Source: JABMPU01 sp964457455
GTDB taxonomy: Bacteria > Cloacimonadota > Cloacimonadia > Cloacimonadales > TCS61
Length of the DNA: 27,776 nucleotides
Assembly (NCBI GenBank): GCA_964457455.1
Contig: CAYWJN010000028.1
Location: 1 to 27,776, forward strand
Direction: 5' to 3'
In this document: one piece after another, positions 15,142 through 22,951 of the stretch
How positions within the stretch are numbered: position 1 is the stretch's first letter
Layout of the letters: each line of letters starts with the position of its first letter
Position numbers and translations under genes: made by a program
The notes under the pieces: generated by a model
Told to the model about the DNA's origin: nothing
The model's database searches: none
The model's input: the letters and a program-made list of their open reading frames with translations, nothing else

Positions 15142-15405
15142 TTTTCACCTATCAATTGATTTCCGCTGATGAATACATTTAGGAATTAGTTAGAGTATTT
15201 AATATTTAGATTCAAAATCGATTTAAATTCAAACTAATTACAAAAATAAATTTCCTTTTTTAGAAGAATTATGTCAAATAAAAAAACGGATTAGTGTATT
15301 TCACATTTCGAATTTCTCTTTTAGTCAGTGCAAATCAGTTGCAAATTTTAGATTCCCATTATCACAATGATGAAATGTTAATTTTCAATATTCAATATTC
15401 AATGT
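15142..15405. other. Spacer upstream of DUF2164 with low-complexity repeats
   Basis: 264 bp without a gene. It contains TTTTTATTTGACAT on the minus strand at 15271-15284, also found before tilS and a possible -35 region 130 nt from the DUF2164 start. AGTCAGTGCAAATCAGTTGC (15322-15341) resembles the leader-repeat words. A TTCAATATTCAATATTCAAT tandem (15382-15401) runs up to the end of the ABC-F gene. Confidence 0.45.
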
Positions 15406-17280
15406 TCAATTTCTCTCTTCCAGTTCCAGCCAGCGTTCAGTAAGTTTAGTGTGCTTTTTTTCAATTTCTTTAAGCTCAGATGTGATTGGAGTGAAATCTT
15501 TATAATTCAGATTTGCTGCTTCATTTTCAATTTTCTGCTCGAATTGTTTCTGTTTTAATTCCAATTTTGAAATTTCGGTTTCCAAAAATTGCAGCTCTTT
15601 TTTTTCCTTATAAGAAAGTTTATCTTTTTTAGATTTGATCCGCTCTTTTTTAGCTTTTTCCTTTTCCTGTTTTATCTCTTCTCTGTAACGCTTTACCAGC
15701 AAATAATCGGAATAATTTCCGGGAAATTTAATAATCTTATCTTCTTCAAAAATAAAAAGATAATCAACTACTCTATCCAAAAAAAACCGGTCATGTGAAA
15801 CTACGAGAATGTTTCCCTTAAAAGCATCGAGATAGTCTTCCAGGATCTCGAGGGTTTTAATATCCAGATCGTTTGTAGGTTCATCCAGGATGATGAAATT
15901 TGAGCCAAACATCAAAGAGCGAAGCAGGTACAATCTTTTTTGTTCACCACCGGAAAGACTTTTAATTTTGTTTTGTTGCATTTTTCCAGCAAAGAGGAAT
16001 TTCTTCAGCATTTCGGAAGCAGAATGCAAAGTGCTGTCAGCTGTTCGGATGTTATCCGCATATTTCCGGATGTAATTTATAACACTCTGGTCTTTATTGA
16101 ACTCATCAATATCTTGTTTGAAATATGAAAATTTTGTGTTTACACCGATTTTTATTTTTCCGGAACTTGGATTTTCTTCGTTAGTTATCAGTTTTAGAAG
16201 AGTGGTTTTTCCGCAACCATTCGCACCGATAATTCCGATTCGCTCCATTTTCTGAAATGTATGATTAAAGTTCATAAACAGTTTCAGGTTCCCATATTTT
16301 TTACCCACATTTTGGATTTCCAGAATTGTTTTTCCCAACCTTTTTATCATGAACGAAATATCCAGTTCAGCATCATCAGAAAGGTAAGATTTATCAATGA
16401 GTTCTTTAACCCTATCCAGATGATTCTTCGGTTTGGAAGTTCTTGCCTTTGCTCCTCTTTGCAGCCATTTCAGTTCTTTTTTCAATTGAGCAGAACGTCG
16501 AGTTTCTTTGCGTTGCAGATCAATCAGTTCCTGTTCTTTTCTGCGGATGTAATTGGAATAATTTCCCTTGTAGAATTTGATTTTTCCATTTTCAATTTCC
16601 ATAATTTTATCTGAAACAGCATCCAAAAAATACCTGTCGTGAGTTACGAAAATAACTGTTCCTTTATAGTTTGAAAGATAATCCTGAAGCCACTCGATAA
16701 TTTCGATGTCAAGATGGTTTGTGGGTTCATCCAGCAGCAGCACATCAGGATTATCCATCAAAACACGAGCCAGATCGAGACGTCTTTTTTGTCCTCCGGA
16801 AAGTGTTTTGATCTTTTCATAGAAATTTGAAAATCCGAATTTTGTTAAAAATGACTTTGCTTTGATCTCAGTTTTCCAGACATTCTTTGCATCCATTTTT
16901 CTGATGATCTTTTGAAGTTCGGTTTGCAAAACTGAGTCAGGATTTAATTCCATTTTTTCCAGAATTCTGTGATATTCCCGCAGTAATATAAATTCCGGAT
17001 GGTTACTAAAATAGATATGTTCATAAATGCTTAATTCAGGATTGAGTTCAGGTACCTGATCAAGATAACAAACCCGGATTCCTTTTCTGAAAGTTATCTT
17101 TCCAAAGTCCGGCTCTTCAATGTGGAAGAGCATCTTTAGCAAAGTTGATTTACCGCATCCATTTATTCCGATGAATCCAATTTTTTCATTATCAAAAATC
17201 CCGAATGATTCATTTTCACAAATTACTTTTCCGGAAAATGATTTTTGCAGATTTTCGATGGAAATTAAATTTTTACTCAA
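15406..17280 (-). CDS. ABC-F family ATPase (Uup-like)
   Basis: A 624-residue cytoplasmic protein with two ATP-binding cassettes and no membrane segments, as in ABC-F ribosome-associated factors. The first cassette has GINGCGKST (about 38-46), LSGGQKRRLDLARVL and LLLDEPTNHLD. The second has GANGCGKTT, LSGGEQKRLYLLRSL and FIILDEPTNDLD. The linker between them is rich in K/R (LKKELKWLQRGAKARTSKPK). The C-terminus (about 530-624) is a charged coiled coil as in Uup. Uup-type proteins act on ribosomes or branched DNA; which applies here is not visible. The frame is open to a TTG at 17322, but AAGGA sits 7 nt before a TTG at 17280, after which the protein reads SKNLISIENLQKSF as homologues do, so I use 17280. 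No in-frame ATG is nearby. Confidence 0.9.
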   Translation of the reverse strand: MSKNLISIENLQKSFSGKVICENESFGIFDNEKIGFIGINGCGKSTLLKMLFHIEEPDFGKITFRKGIRVCYLDQVPELNPELSIYEHIYFSNHPEFILLREYHRILEKMELNPDSVLQTELQKIIRKMDAKNVWKTEIKAKSFLTKFGFSNFYEKIKTLSGGQKRRLDLARVLMDNPDVLLLDEPTNHLDIEIIEWLQDYLSNYKGTVIFVTHDRYFLDAVSDKIMEIENGKIKFYKGNYSNYIRRKEQELIDLQRKETRRSAQLKKELKWLQRGAKARTSKPKNHLDRVKELIDKSYLSDDAELDISFMIKRLGKTILEIQNVGKKYGNLKLFMNFNHTFQKMERIGIIGANGCGKTTLLKLITNEENPSSGKIKIGVNTKFSYFKQDIDEFNKDQSVINYIRKYADNIRTADSTLHSASEMLKKFLFAGKMQQNKIKSLSGGEQKRLYLLRSLMFGSNFIILDEPTNDLDIKTLEILEDYLDAFKGNILVVSHDRFFLDRVVDYLFIFEEDKIIKFPGNYSDYLLVKRYREEIKQEKEKAKKERIKSKKDKLSYKEKKELQFLETEISKLELKQKQFEQKIENEAANLNYKDFTPITSELKEIEKKHTKLTERWLELEERN

Positions 17281-17375
17281 AAAAGAATCCTTCCAATTTT
17301 TTCTATGCTTAAGATTTTCCAATCATCTGTTTTGTCAAATTGGATTTATTATAAAGAGAACATAAAAAGATTGTC

Positions 17376-17416
17376 ATTTCCACGAACTGTGTCCGGCTTT
17401 TGACGGAAGTGGGAAT
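17376..17416. repeat. Inverted repeat resembling ATTCCC-N-GGGAAT elements
   Basis: ATTTCCAC (17376-17383) pairs with GTGGGAAT (17409-17416) with one G.T pair. Many bacteria carry dispersed elements of the form TGTCATTCCC...GGGAATC. The flanks GTCATT and GGGAATCTATAA fit that form, but the middle here (25 nt) is longer than usual. Confidence 0.45.
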
Positions 17417-17532
17417 CTATAAGGAAATAATCTGATTGATCAACCATTGAAAATGGTGTAGCAGGAAGAAAAACCTTATAAACCTTTTCAAGGTTTGTAA
17501 ACACAGTATTAATTGGATTAATATTTTTCTTC

Positions 17533-17568
17533 GCCTGCCCTGTAAGGAAGAATGATTGCATCGGGGTG
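17533..17568 (+). repeat. GCCTGCC...CGGGGTG hairpin repeat, copy 1
   Basis: This 36-nt unit is identical at 31 of 36 positions to 17911-17946. The ends can pair (GCCC with GGGG/GGGC-like bases). Confidence 0.6.
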
Positions 17569-17824
17569 CCCTTTCGTGCCCTTCGTGGCTTATAATTCTC
17601 ATACCAAACTTCTTTACCCTTATGAAATAAATATTGACATAATATTGAGGAAAACTTTTTTTCTGAGTTGTTTAAGAAAAAGGAATAAAACCAGTGAGAG
17701 ACAATGGCAAAAACAGGAACACGGATGACATGGATGTTACGGATTTGCACGGATAAAATTGACAGGTTAAACAGGATTAACAGGAAAAAATAAAACTTTG
17801 TGTCTTAGTGTCTTTGTGGTAAAA

Positions 17825-17954
17825 AATAAAGACTAAGTAATAATTTGTGAAAATTCGTTTAATTCGTGTAATTCGTGGATAAAAAAGTCAGTATTAGTCA
17901 GTGAAAGTCTGCCTGCCCCGTAAGGAAGTATGTCTGTATCGGGGTGGCAAAAAA
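17825..17954 (+). repeat. Leader-type repeat, copy C, interrupted, before the Aas-like ligase
   Basis: It has the same word order as copies A and B (AAGACTAAGTAATAATTTG, GTGTAATTCGTGGATAAAAA, GTCAGTATTAGTCAGTGAAA, GTCT). The 36-nt hairpin repeat copy 2 (17911-17946) follows at once, and then GGCAAAAAA. About 134 nt separate its end from the ligase ATG, so here it is not next to the ribosome site. Confidence 0.65.
17911..17946 (+). repeat. GCCTGCC...CGGGGTG hairpin repeat, copy 2, inside leader copy C
   Basis: The inner stem is CCCCG (17916-17920) with CGGGG (17940-17944). It splits GTCTG from GGCAAAA, two pieces that are contiguous in copy A apart from GT. Confidence 0.6.
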
Positions 17955-18088
17955 TAAAAAAGACGCAGATGGAATATGATAAATTATAAAAAATATTAGA
18001 CAAGATAGCAGGAACTACAGGATAAAATTTAATATGGTAAATATTCGGTATATCTTGTTAATCCTGTCAAAAAAAACAGGGAGGATTT

Positions 18089-19618
18089 ATGCAATTACAA
18101 GAAATGTTTGTGGGAACAGCAAAGAAATATTCTTCAAAAATTGCCGTTTATGATCAAGCTACGGGAAAAGATATTCCTTACGCGAGAATGCTGATTGCAT
18201 CATTAATTTTAACAAAGAAATTTCGGAAACACAAAGGTAAGTATATCGGGATAATGGTGCCAACTTCTGCCGGATGTATGCTTTCAGTAATCGGTGCTTT
18301 GATGTCTGGGAAAATACCTGTAATGATCAATTATTCCACCGGAGCTCGGGAAAATTCGATCTATGCACAGGAAAAATGTAGTTTCAAAACTATTATTACC
18401 AGTAAGAAGTTGTGTGACAAAATAAATTGCGAACATGTGGATGGGATGGTTTATCTGGAAGAGATCATGCCTTCTATAACTATTCTTGATAAATTAGGAG
18501 CTTTATTTAAGTCCAAACTGCCAACAAAAATGTTGCAAACTGCTGTTAATCATGGAAATGATGATGAAACAAGTGTAATTCTTTTTACCAGTGGAAGTGA
18601 AAAAGAACCGAAGGCTGTTCAACTAACCCATAAAAATATCGCTCATAATTTGATTAATGTTCCCAATGTTATCGATGTTAACGAAAAAGATATTTTTGCA
18701 GGCACATTGCCATTATTCCACGTTTTTGGATTAACCACCAATTTCTGGCTTCCTCTTTCTCTCGGATGTTCCATTATTGCTCATGCCAATCCTCTGGATT
18801 ATAAAGCAATAGTAGATTCTGTGAAAAAATATAAGATTACTATTATGATTGGAACTCCCACTTTTTTCTATGGTTATTTAAGAAAGGCAGAACCAGGAGA
18901 TTTTTCCTGCGTGAGATATGCAATGGCAGGTGCTGATAAATTGACTGATAAACTTCGTAACACTTATATTAAAGAACACAATTTAGAAATTTTAGAAGGA
19001 TATGGAGCAACAGAAACCAGCCCGGTTGTCTCTGTGAATGTACCCGGAGCAAATAAACCGGGAAGCATTGGCAAACCTTTACCCGGAGTTCAGGTGAAAA
19101 TTCTGGATAGAGAAACCGATAAAGAATTATCTGAAAATGAAGAAGGTAAAATTTTTGTAAAAGGTGATCTGATTTCTGTCGGATACCTGGGAGATATTGA
19201 AGAAACATCACTTCGTATGCATAATGGCTGGTATGATACCGGTGATATGGGTGTGATGGATGAAGATGGATTCCTGTGGCATCGCGGTAGATTGAGAAGA
19301 TTCGTTAAGGTTGGCGGTGAGATGGTTTCCCTGGTAAAGGTTGAGGAAGTTCTGAACAAGCTCTTACCGGAAGAAGTGGTCTGTTGTGTTGTGGATGTTC
19401 CCAATCCAACCAAGGGTTCCGATGTTGTAGCTGCTGTTGCCACCGGTGAATTTGATAGAAAGAAAGTCCTCAAACAAATGGCAAAAGAACTGCCTGCCAT
19501 TGCAATACCCAAAGAGTTTTATGTAATTGAAGATATTCCTTTGATGGGTAGCGGAAAAGTAGCTTTTCGTGAAGTTGAAAGAATATGCCGTGAAAGGCAA
19601 GCGAATGAGAAGAAATAA
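18089..19618 (+). CDS. AMP-forming acyl-ACP/acyl-CoA synthetase (Aas-like)
   Basis: A 509-residue adenylate-forming enzyme. The ATP-binding P-loop is FTSGSEKEPK (166-175). The family blocks GTLPLFHVFGLTTNFWLPL, RYAMAGADKL, LEGYGATETSPVVSVNVPGA, KPGSIGKPLPG, HNGWYDTGDMG and RFVKVGGEMVSL follow in order, and the C-terminal MGSGKVAFREVE carries the catalytic lysine. The blocks RYAMAGADKL, EGYGATETSPVVSVNVP and GEMVSL are closest to the acyl-ACP synthetase half of Aas, so a long-chain acyl group is the likely substrate; an aryl-acid or acetate ligase role cannot be excluded from sequence. No acyltransferase domain is attached. GGGAGG lies 6 nt before the ATG. It is transcribed alone and ends at a hairpin shared with argF. 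Confidence 0.85.
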   Translation: MQLQEMFVGTAKKYSSKIAVYDQATGKDIPYARMLIASLILTKKFRKHKGKYIGIMVPTSAGCMLSVIGALMSGKIPVMINYSTGARENSIYAQEKCSFKTIITSKKLCDKINCEHVDGMVYLEEIMPSITILDKLGALFKSKLPTKMLQTAVNHGNDDETSVILFTSGSEKEPKAVQLTHKNIAHNLINVPNVIDVNEKDIFAGTLPLFHVFGLTTNFWLPLSLGCSIIAHANPLDYKAIVDSVKKYKITIMIGTPTFFYGYLRKAEPGDFSCVRYAMAGADKLTDKLRNTYIKEHNLEILEGYGATETSPVVSVNVPGANKPGSIGKPLPGVQVKILDRETDKELSENEEGKIFVKGDLISVGYLGDIEETSLRMHNGWYDTGDMGVMDEDGFLWHRGRLRRFVKVGGEMVSLVKVEEVLNKLLPEEVVCCVVDVPNPTKGSDVVAAVATGEFDRKKVLKQMAKELPAIAIPKEFYVIEDIPLMGSGKVAFREVERICRERQANEKK

Positions 19619-19623
19619 TATCT

Positions 19624-19661
19624 GATTCTCATTACGAAGTTTTGACTTTGTAATGAGAATC
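19624..19661. terminator. Two-way terminator hairpin between ligase and argF
   Basis: GATTCTCATTAC (19624-19635) pairs with GTAATGAGAATC (19650-19661), and the stem continues inward through AAGT/ACTT with one G.T pair and a TTTG loop, about 17 pairs in all. It lies between two convergent genes with a TACTTTTTA stretch on the plus side. The TTACGAA core resembles the hairpin at 27689. Confidence 0.7.
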
Positions 19662-19667
19662 TACTTT

Positions 19668-20666
19668 TTATCCTAAAGTCGCTACCATCACAGCTTTAAT
19701 CGTATGCATCCGGTTTTCAGCTTGTTCAAATACTTTTGATGCTGAGCTCTCAAAAACTTCATCGGAAACTTCCATTTCTTTAATCCCGAATTTATTATAT
19801 ATATCCATTCCAATTTTTGTATTTGTATTATGAAATGCAGGAAGGCAATGTAAAAAGATGGTGTAAGATTTTCCTGTTTTTACCATCATTTCTCTATTTA
19901 CTTGATAGGATTTTAACAGCTTAATTCTCTGTTTCCAAACCTCTTTTGGTTCACCCATTGAAACCCAGACATCTGTATAAATCACATCAGCATTTTTCAC
20001 ACCAGCGTTGATGTTATCTGTAATTGTGATTGTTGCTCCTGTTTCATTAGCGATATTTTTACATTTGTTCACGAGTTCATTTTCAGGTCGAACCTCTTTT
20101 GGTGCAACAATCCTGAAATCCATACCCAGCTTTGCACCTCCGATCATAAGAGAATTTGCCACATTATTCCTGCCGTCTCCCACGTAGGTAAAAACCATTT
20201 TGGTATATGATTTGTTCAAAAATTCTTTGGCAGTAAGAAAATCAGCCAGAACCTGGGTGGAATGATATTCGGTGGTTAAGCCGTTCCAAACAGGAACACC
20301 AGCAAATTTACCAAGTTCTTCCACAATGTTCTGTCCAAAACCACGATACTCGATCCCATCATACAATTTGCCCAAAACTCGTGCTGTATCTTTCATAGTT
20401 TCTTTGTGACCCATCTGGCTTCCTGTTGGTCCGAGATAAGTGATATGTGCTCCTTGGTCATAAGCTGCAACCTCAAAGGAGCAATGAGTTCGAGTGGAAG
20501 TTTTTTCAAAAATTAGAGCAATGTTTTTTCCCTTTAATTTCTGAACTTCTCTCCCTTCATATTTGGCTTTTTTCAATTCTGCTGAAAGCTCCAGCAAATA
20601 TTTTATTTCATCAGGTGTGAAATCTAATAATGTTAAGAAGTTACGGTTTTTCAGGTTTATTTTCAT
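19668..20666 (-). CDS. argF: Ornithine carbamoyltransferase
   Basis: A 332-residue enzyme joining carbamoyl phosphate and ornithine to make citrulline (or the reverse in the arginine deiminase pathway). The carbamoyl-phosphate site is STRT (57-60), followed by HCSFEVAAYDQGA; in most homologues the residue after STRT is arginine, here His61. HKETMKDTARVLG, YDGIEYRGFGQ, VPVWNGLTTEYHSTQVLADF, YVGDGRNNVANSL, YTDVWVSMGE and HCLPAFHNT complete the family set, so the enzyme looks intact. The sequence is close to the enterobacterial ArgF/catabolic ArcB kind, so argF or arcB would both be fair names. GGAGA is 5-6 nt before the ATG. No arginine deiminase or carbamate kinase gene is nearby. Confidence 0.95.
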   Translation of the reverse strand: MKINLKNRNFLTLLDFTPDEIKYLLELSAELKKAKYEGREVQKLKGKNIALIFEKTSTRTHCSFEVAAYDQGAHITYLGPTGSQMGHKETMKDTARVLGKLYDGIEYRGFGQNIVEELGKFAGVPVWNGLTTEYHSTQVLADFLTAKEFLNKSYTKMVFTYVGDGRNNVANSLMIGGAKLGMDFRIVAPKEVRPENELVNKCKNIANETGATITITDNINAGVKNADVIYTDVWVSMGEPKEVWKQRIKLLKSYQVNREMMVKTGKSYTIFLHCLPAFHNTNTKIGMDIYNKFGIKEMEVSDEVFESSASKVFEQAENRMHTIKAVMVATLG

Positions 20667-20740
20667 TTGATTCTCCTAAATTTTTTGGAGCAAAAGTTCA
20701 AGGTAGTTGTTTTTAATCAAGATATTTTTATGAAGGAATT

Positions 20741-21091
20741 TTATAAAATTTCCATCATATTATCCAGACCAGCAATCTTAAAAGTTTTTTTGATAAAAGG
20801 ATGTGTATTTATAATCGAAAAATATTCCAATTGAACTTTTTTGGCAAACATAATGCAATTTCTCATAAAAGCAGAAGAGACAAAATTTACATCTTGCAGG
20901 TCGAAAATGATTTTTAGATTTTCATATTTATTTGAATGTTCCACTGAAATTTGAATTTCATTTTTATTAAGCAGTTCTTCCAGTTTTTCATCGATCATTA
21001 AAGCTGCTGCAGGACTGTTCTCAGAATCCATCCGTTCGGAAAATTTACAGATTAAAGTTTGTTTATCTTTCTCAAATTGGCATTTTAACAT
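20741..21091 (-). CDS. STAS-domain protein (anti-sigma factor antagonist-like)
   Basis: A 116-residue single-domain protein. The strand-helix block LKIIFDLQDVNFVSSAFMRN (59-78) is the STAS signature: a DL..V.fvsS...R pattern with serines 72-73 at the position phosphorylated in SpoIIAA/RsbV-like proteins. Residues 1-20 (LKCQFEKDKQTLICKFSERM) and 90-116 (YFSIINTHPFIKKTFKIAGLDNMMEIL) fit the first strands and last helix. No kinase or sigma factor gene is in the window, so its partner is unknown. AGGAGG is 5 nt before the ATG. A leader-type repeat stands directly upstream. Confidence 0.85.
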   Translation of the reverse strand: MLKCQFEKDKQTLICKFSERMDSENSPAAALMIDEKLEELLNKNEIQISVEHSNKYENLKIIFDLQDVNFVSSAFMRNCIMFAKKVQLEYFSIINTHPFIKKTFKIAGLDNMMEIL

Positions 21092-21103
21092 ATCTCCTCC
21101 TAA

Positions 21104-21191
21104 TTTTTTTTGCCACTGATTTTCGCTGACTTATTACTGACTTTTTTATCCACAAATTATACGAATTAACACGAATTATTATTTAGTATTT
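21104..21191 (-). repeat. Leader-type repeat, copy D, before the STAS gene
   Basis: Read leftwards the order is the same as in copies A-C: ATACTAAATAATAATTCGTG, TTAATTCGTATAATTTGTGG, ATAAAAAAGTCAGTAATAAG, TCAGCGAAAATCAGTGGC, then eight A and the ribosome site AGGAGG. This copy is on the opposite strand to copies A-C but has the same sense as its gene. Confidence 0.7.
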
Positions 21192-21505
21192 CTCTTTTTG
21201 ATGCTGGTTCTCCACAAATTCTCAAAGTTCAATTTTTTCCTGTCAATCCTGTTTATCCTGTCTAACTTTTTCATATTTTCAGTGCTTTCGGTGTTTTCAG
21301 TGTTAAATTTTATTCTGTGAAAATCTGTTTAATCCATATTCTTGCTTTTGACGCTGATTAACGCTGATTAACGCTGATTATTTATGATTCATTATGCTTT
21401 AAGATGATTTTTATTATTATAACTTTGAGCAATTTTTTTATCCAAAATATTCATTTCATATTTCATCATATTTTATCTGCGTTAATCTGTGTCTAATCTA
21501 TTTTT
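21192..21505 (-). repeat. Interspersed word-repeat block upstream of the STAS leader
   Basis: No ORF is supported in this part of the 419-bp spacer. Read leftwards it contains AGATTAACGCAGATAAAA-like text, three exact copies of a 10-bp unit (plus-strand ACGCTGATTA, 21351-21380), AACACTGAAAACACCGAAAG, and GACAGGATAAACAGGATTGA. It ends TTTGTGGAGAACCAGCATCA, which parallels TTTGTGGGGAATCAGCGTCA before copy A. The plus-strand block at 11221-11342 thus shares several of its modules in the same relative order. Confidence 0.65.
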
Positions 21506-21510
21506 TCTTA

Positions 21511-22941
21511 TCAATAATTTTTATTATATTTTTTAGAAATGTCATCTGCTGTCAGGTTCTCGTCAAAGAACTTTTGCTGGTCAAAACCAAACCATCTTCC
21601 ATTTTCACGTCGTCTGCAGATCCTTTTAATATTGATCAGATGGATAGCTGTGATATTTTCTGTAGTAATATTTTTTCCTCCGGCTCCGCAGCCTAAAGTA
21701 AAAGATGTATGTAACTTATTGAATAAACCACCGACTGCACCCTGAGCTGAAGGCGTGTTCACGACGACTCTACCAGCATTCATCAAATCTGCAAACTCAG
21801 AAATTCTCTCATTATTATTAGCATAAATACCTGCTGTGTGACCAATTCCACCCAGATAATTCAAGTCGATACAGGTCTTAATAGCTTGTTGATAATTTTC
21901 TTTAATATAAAAGGTTAAGATAGGAGCTAAAATTTCTAATGAAAGAGGATATTTTTTGCCCACTCCATACAGATGAGCCATCAATATTTTTGTGTTGGAT
22001 GGAACTGTGATGCCAGCTAATTCAGCTATTTTCTGCACAGATTGACCAACTATCTGAGCACTCATCACACCTGAATACGTATCAATTGCCTTTTTTTCCA
22101 CTTTTTCAATTTCATCTGGACTTAGAAAATAACAGTTCTGCTTTTTAAATTCAGTGATAACTTTTTCAGCGATTTTCTTCTCTACTACTATAGATTGTTC
22201 GCTAGCACAGATGGTTCCATTATCAAACGCTTTGGAGCTGATGATATTTTCGACTGCAAAGGGAATATCCGCACTTTCATCAATGAAAACCGGAACATTC
22301 CCCGGACCAACTCCGAGAGCAGGAGTTCCCGAACTGTAAGCTGCTTGAACCAACCCTGTTCCACCTGTTGCTAATATCAAAGCTACTCGAGGGTCAGACA
22401 TACAGATCTGAGTAAAATCCCGGGAGGATTTTGGTGCCCATTGAATGCAATCTTCAGGTGCTCCGGCTTGCAGGGCTGCTTCATAACAGATTCTCGCAGC
22501 TTCTCTACTGCATTTCCTGGCTCCGCGATGTGGACTGATAATAATCGGATTCCTGGTTTTAAGGCAGATAAGTATTTTGTACATTACAGTTGAGGTTGGA
22601 TTTGTAATAGGTGTAATAGCAAAAATAGGTCCTAAAGGTTGAGCGATTTCAGTTATACCTGTGAGTTCATCATGAGAAAGAATACCAACCGTTTTTTCAT
22701 CTTGGATGTTTTCATAAACCATCTGCGTAGCAAGAATATTTTTCAGAACTTTATGCTGCCAAACTCCCATGTAAGTTTCTTCAGCAGCCATTTTTGCCAA
22801 ACTCACCCTATGATTGAAACCTGCTTCATATACTTTTTTGACAATATTATCTACTTGCTTTTGATCATACTGACTGAAAACCCCCGCAGCAATAGATGCT
22901 CTTTGTAAAAGCTCATCAGCTTTCTCTAAGTCTTTGCTCAT
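21511..22941 (-). CDS. CoA-acylating aldehyde dehydrogenase
   Basis: A 476-residue NAD-dependent enzyme interconverting an aldehyde and its acyl-CoA. The catalytic cysteine is Cys245 in FDNGTICASEQSIVV (239-253). PLGPIFAITPITNPTSTVMY (102-121), ILATGGTGLVQAAY (189-202) and GVGPGNVPVFID (210-221) form the cofactor and active-site regions. FTLGCGAGGKNITTENITAIHLINIK near the C-terminus matches the acetaldehyde dehydrogenase half of AdhE rather than EutE shell enzymes. The alcohol dehydrogenase half is absent and there is no microcompartment targeting peptide that I can see. GGAG lies 5 nt before the ATG, and the start is only 10 nt after the stop of the exported protease-like gene, so they may be co-transcribed. 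Substrate (acetyl or longer) is not evident. Confidence 0.9.
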   Translation of the reverse strand: MSKDLEKADELLQRASIAAGVFSQYDQKQVDNIVKKVYEAGFNHRVSLAKMAAEETYMGVWQHKVLKNILATQMVYENIQDEKTVGILSHDELTGITEIAQPLGPIFAITPITNPTSTVMYKILICLKTRNPIIISPHRGARKCSREAARICYEAALQAGAPEDCIQWAPKSSRDFTQICMSDPRVALILATGGTGLVQAAYSSGTPALGVGPGNVPVFIDESADIPFAVENIISSKAFDNGTICASEQSIVVEKKIAEKVITEFKKQNCYFLSPDEIEKVEKKAIDTYSGVMSAQIVGQSVQKIAELAGITVPSNTKILMAHLYGVGKKYPLSLEILAPILTFYIKENYQQAIKTCIDLNYLGGIGHTAGIYANNNERISEFADLMNAGRVVVNTPSAQGAVGGLFNKLHTSFTLGCGAGGKNITTENITAIHLINIKRICRRRENGRWFGFDQQKFFDENLTADDISKKYNKNY

Positions 22942-22951
22942 CTGTTCTCCA

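Larger units (their letters stand above)
17281..18088. other. 808-bp repeat-rich spacer between ABC-F and the Aas-like ligase
   Basis: No gene is supported. A minus-strand frame of 133 codons (17349-17750) is open, but it translates repeat text and has no family features. In order the spacer holds: TTGACA on the minus strand (17333-17338), a candidate -35 for the ABC-F gene; an inverted repeat resembling ATTCCC...GGGAAT elements (17376-17416); a small hairpin AAACCTT/AAGGTTT (about 17476-17492); a GCCTGCC...CGGGGTG repeat (17533-17568); CACGGAT and ACAGGATTAACAGG words (17717-17790); leader copy C; and a last block ending TTAATCCTGTCAAAAAAAAC before the ligase ribosome site. Confidence 0.6.

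Noticed and set aside
17349..17750. Open minus-strand frame of 133 codons
   Set aside because: It spans several repeat elements, has no ribosome site of note and no recognisable domain; the peptide is translated repeat text.
19090..19512. 140-codon minus-strand frame within the ligase gene
   Set aside because: It lies fully inside a well-supported gene on the other strand; serine/threonine-rich content is typical of an antisense shadow.
21351..21380. Three exact ACGCTGATTA units as replication-origin iterons or DnaA boxes
   Set aside because: They do not match the DnaA box, no replication gene is near, and the same words occur in other spacers.
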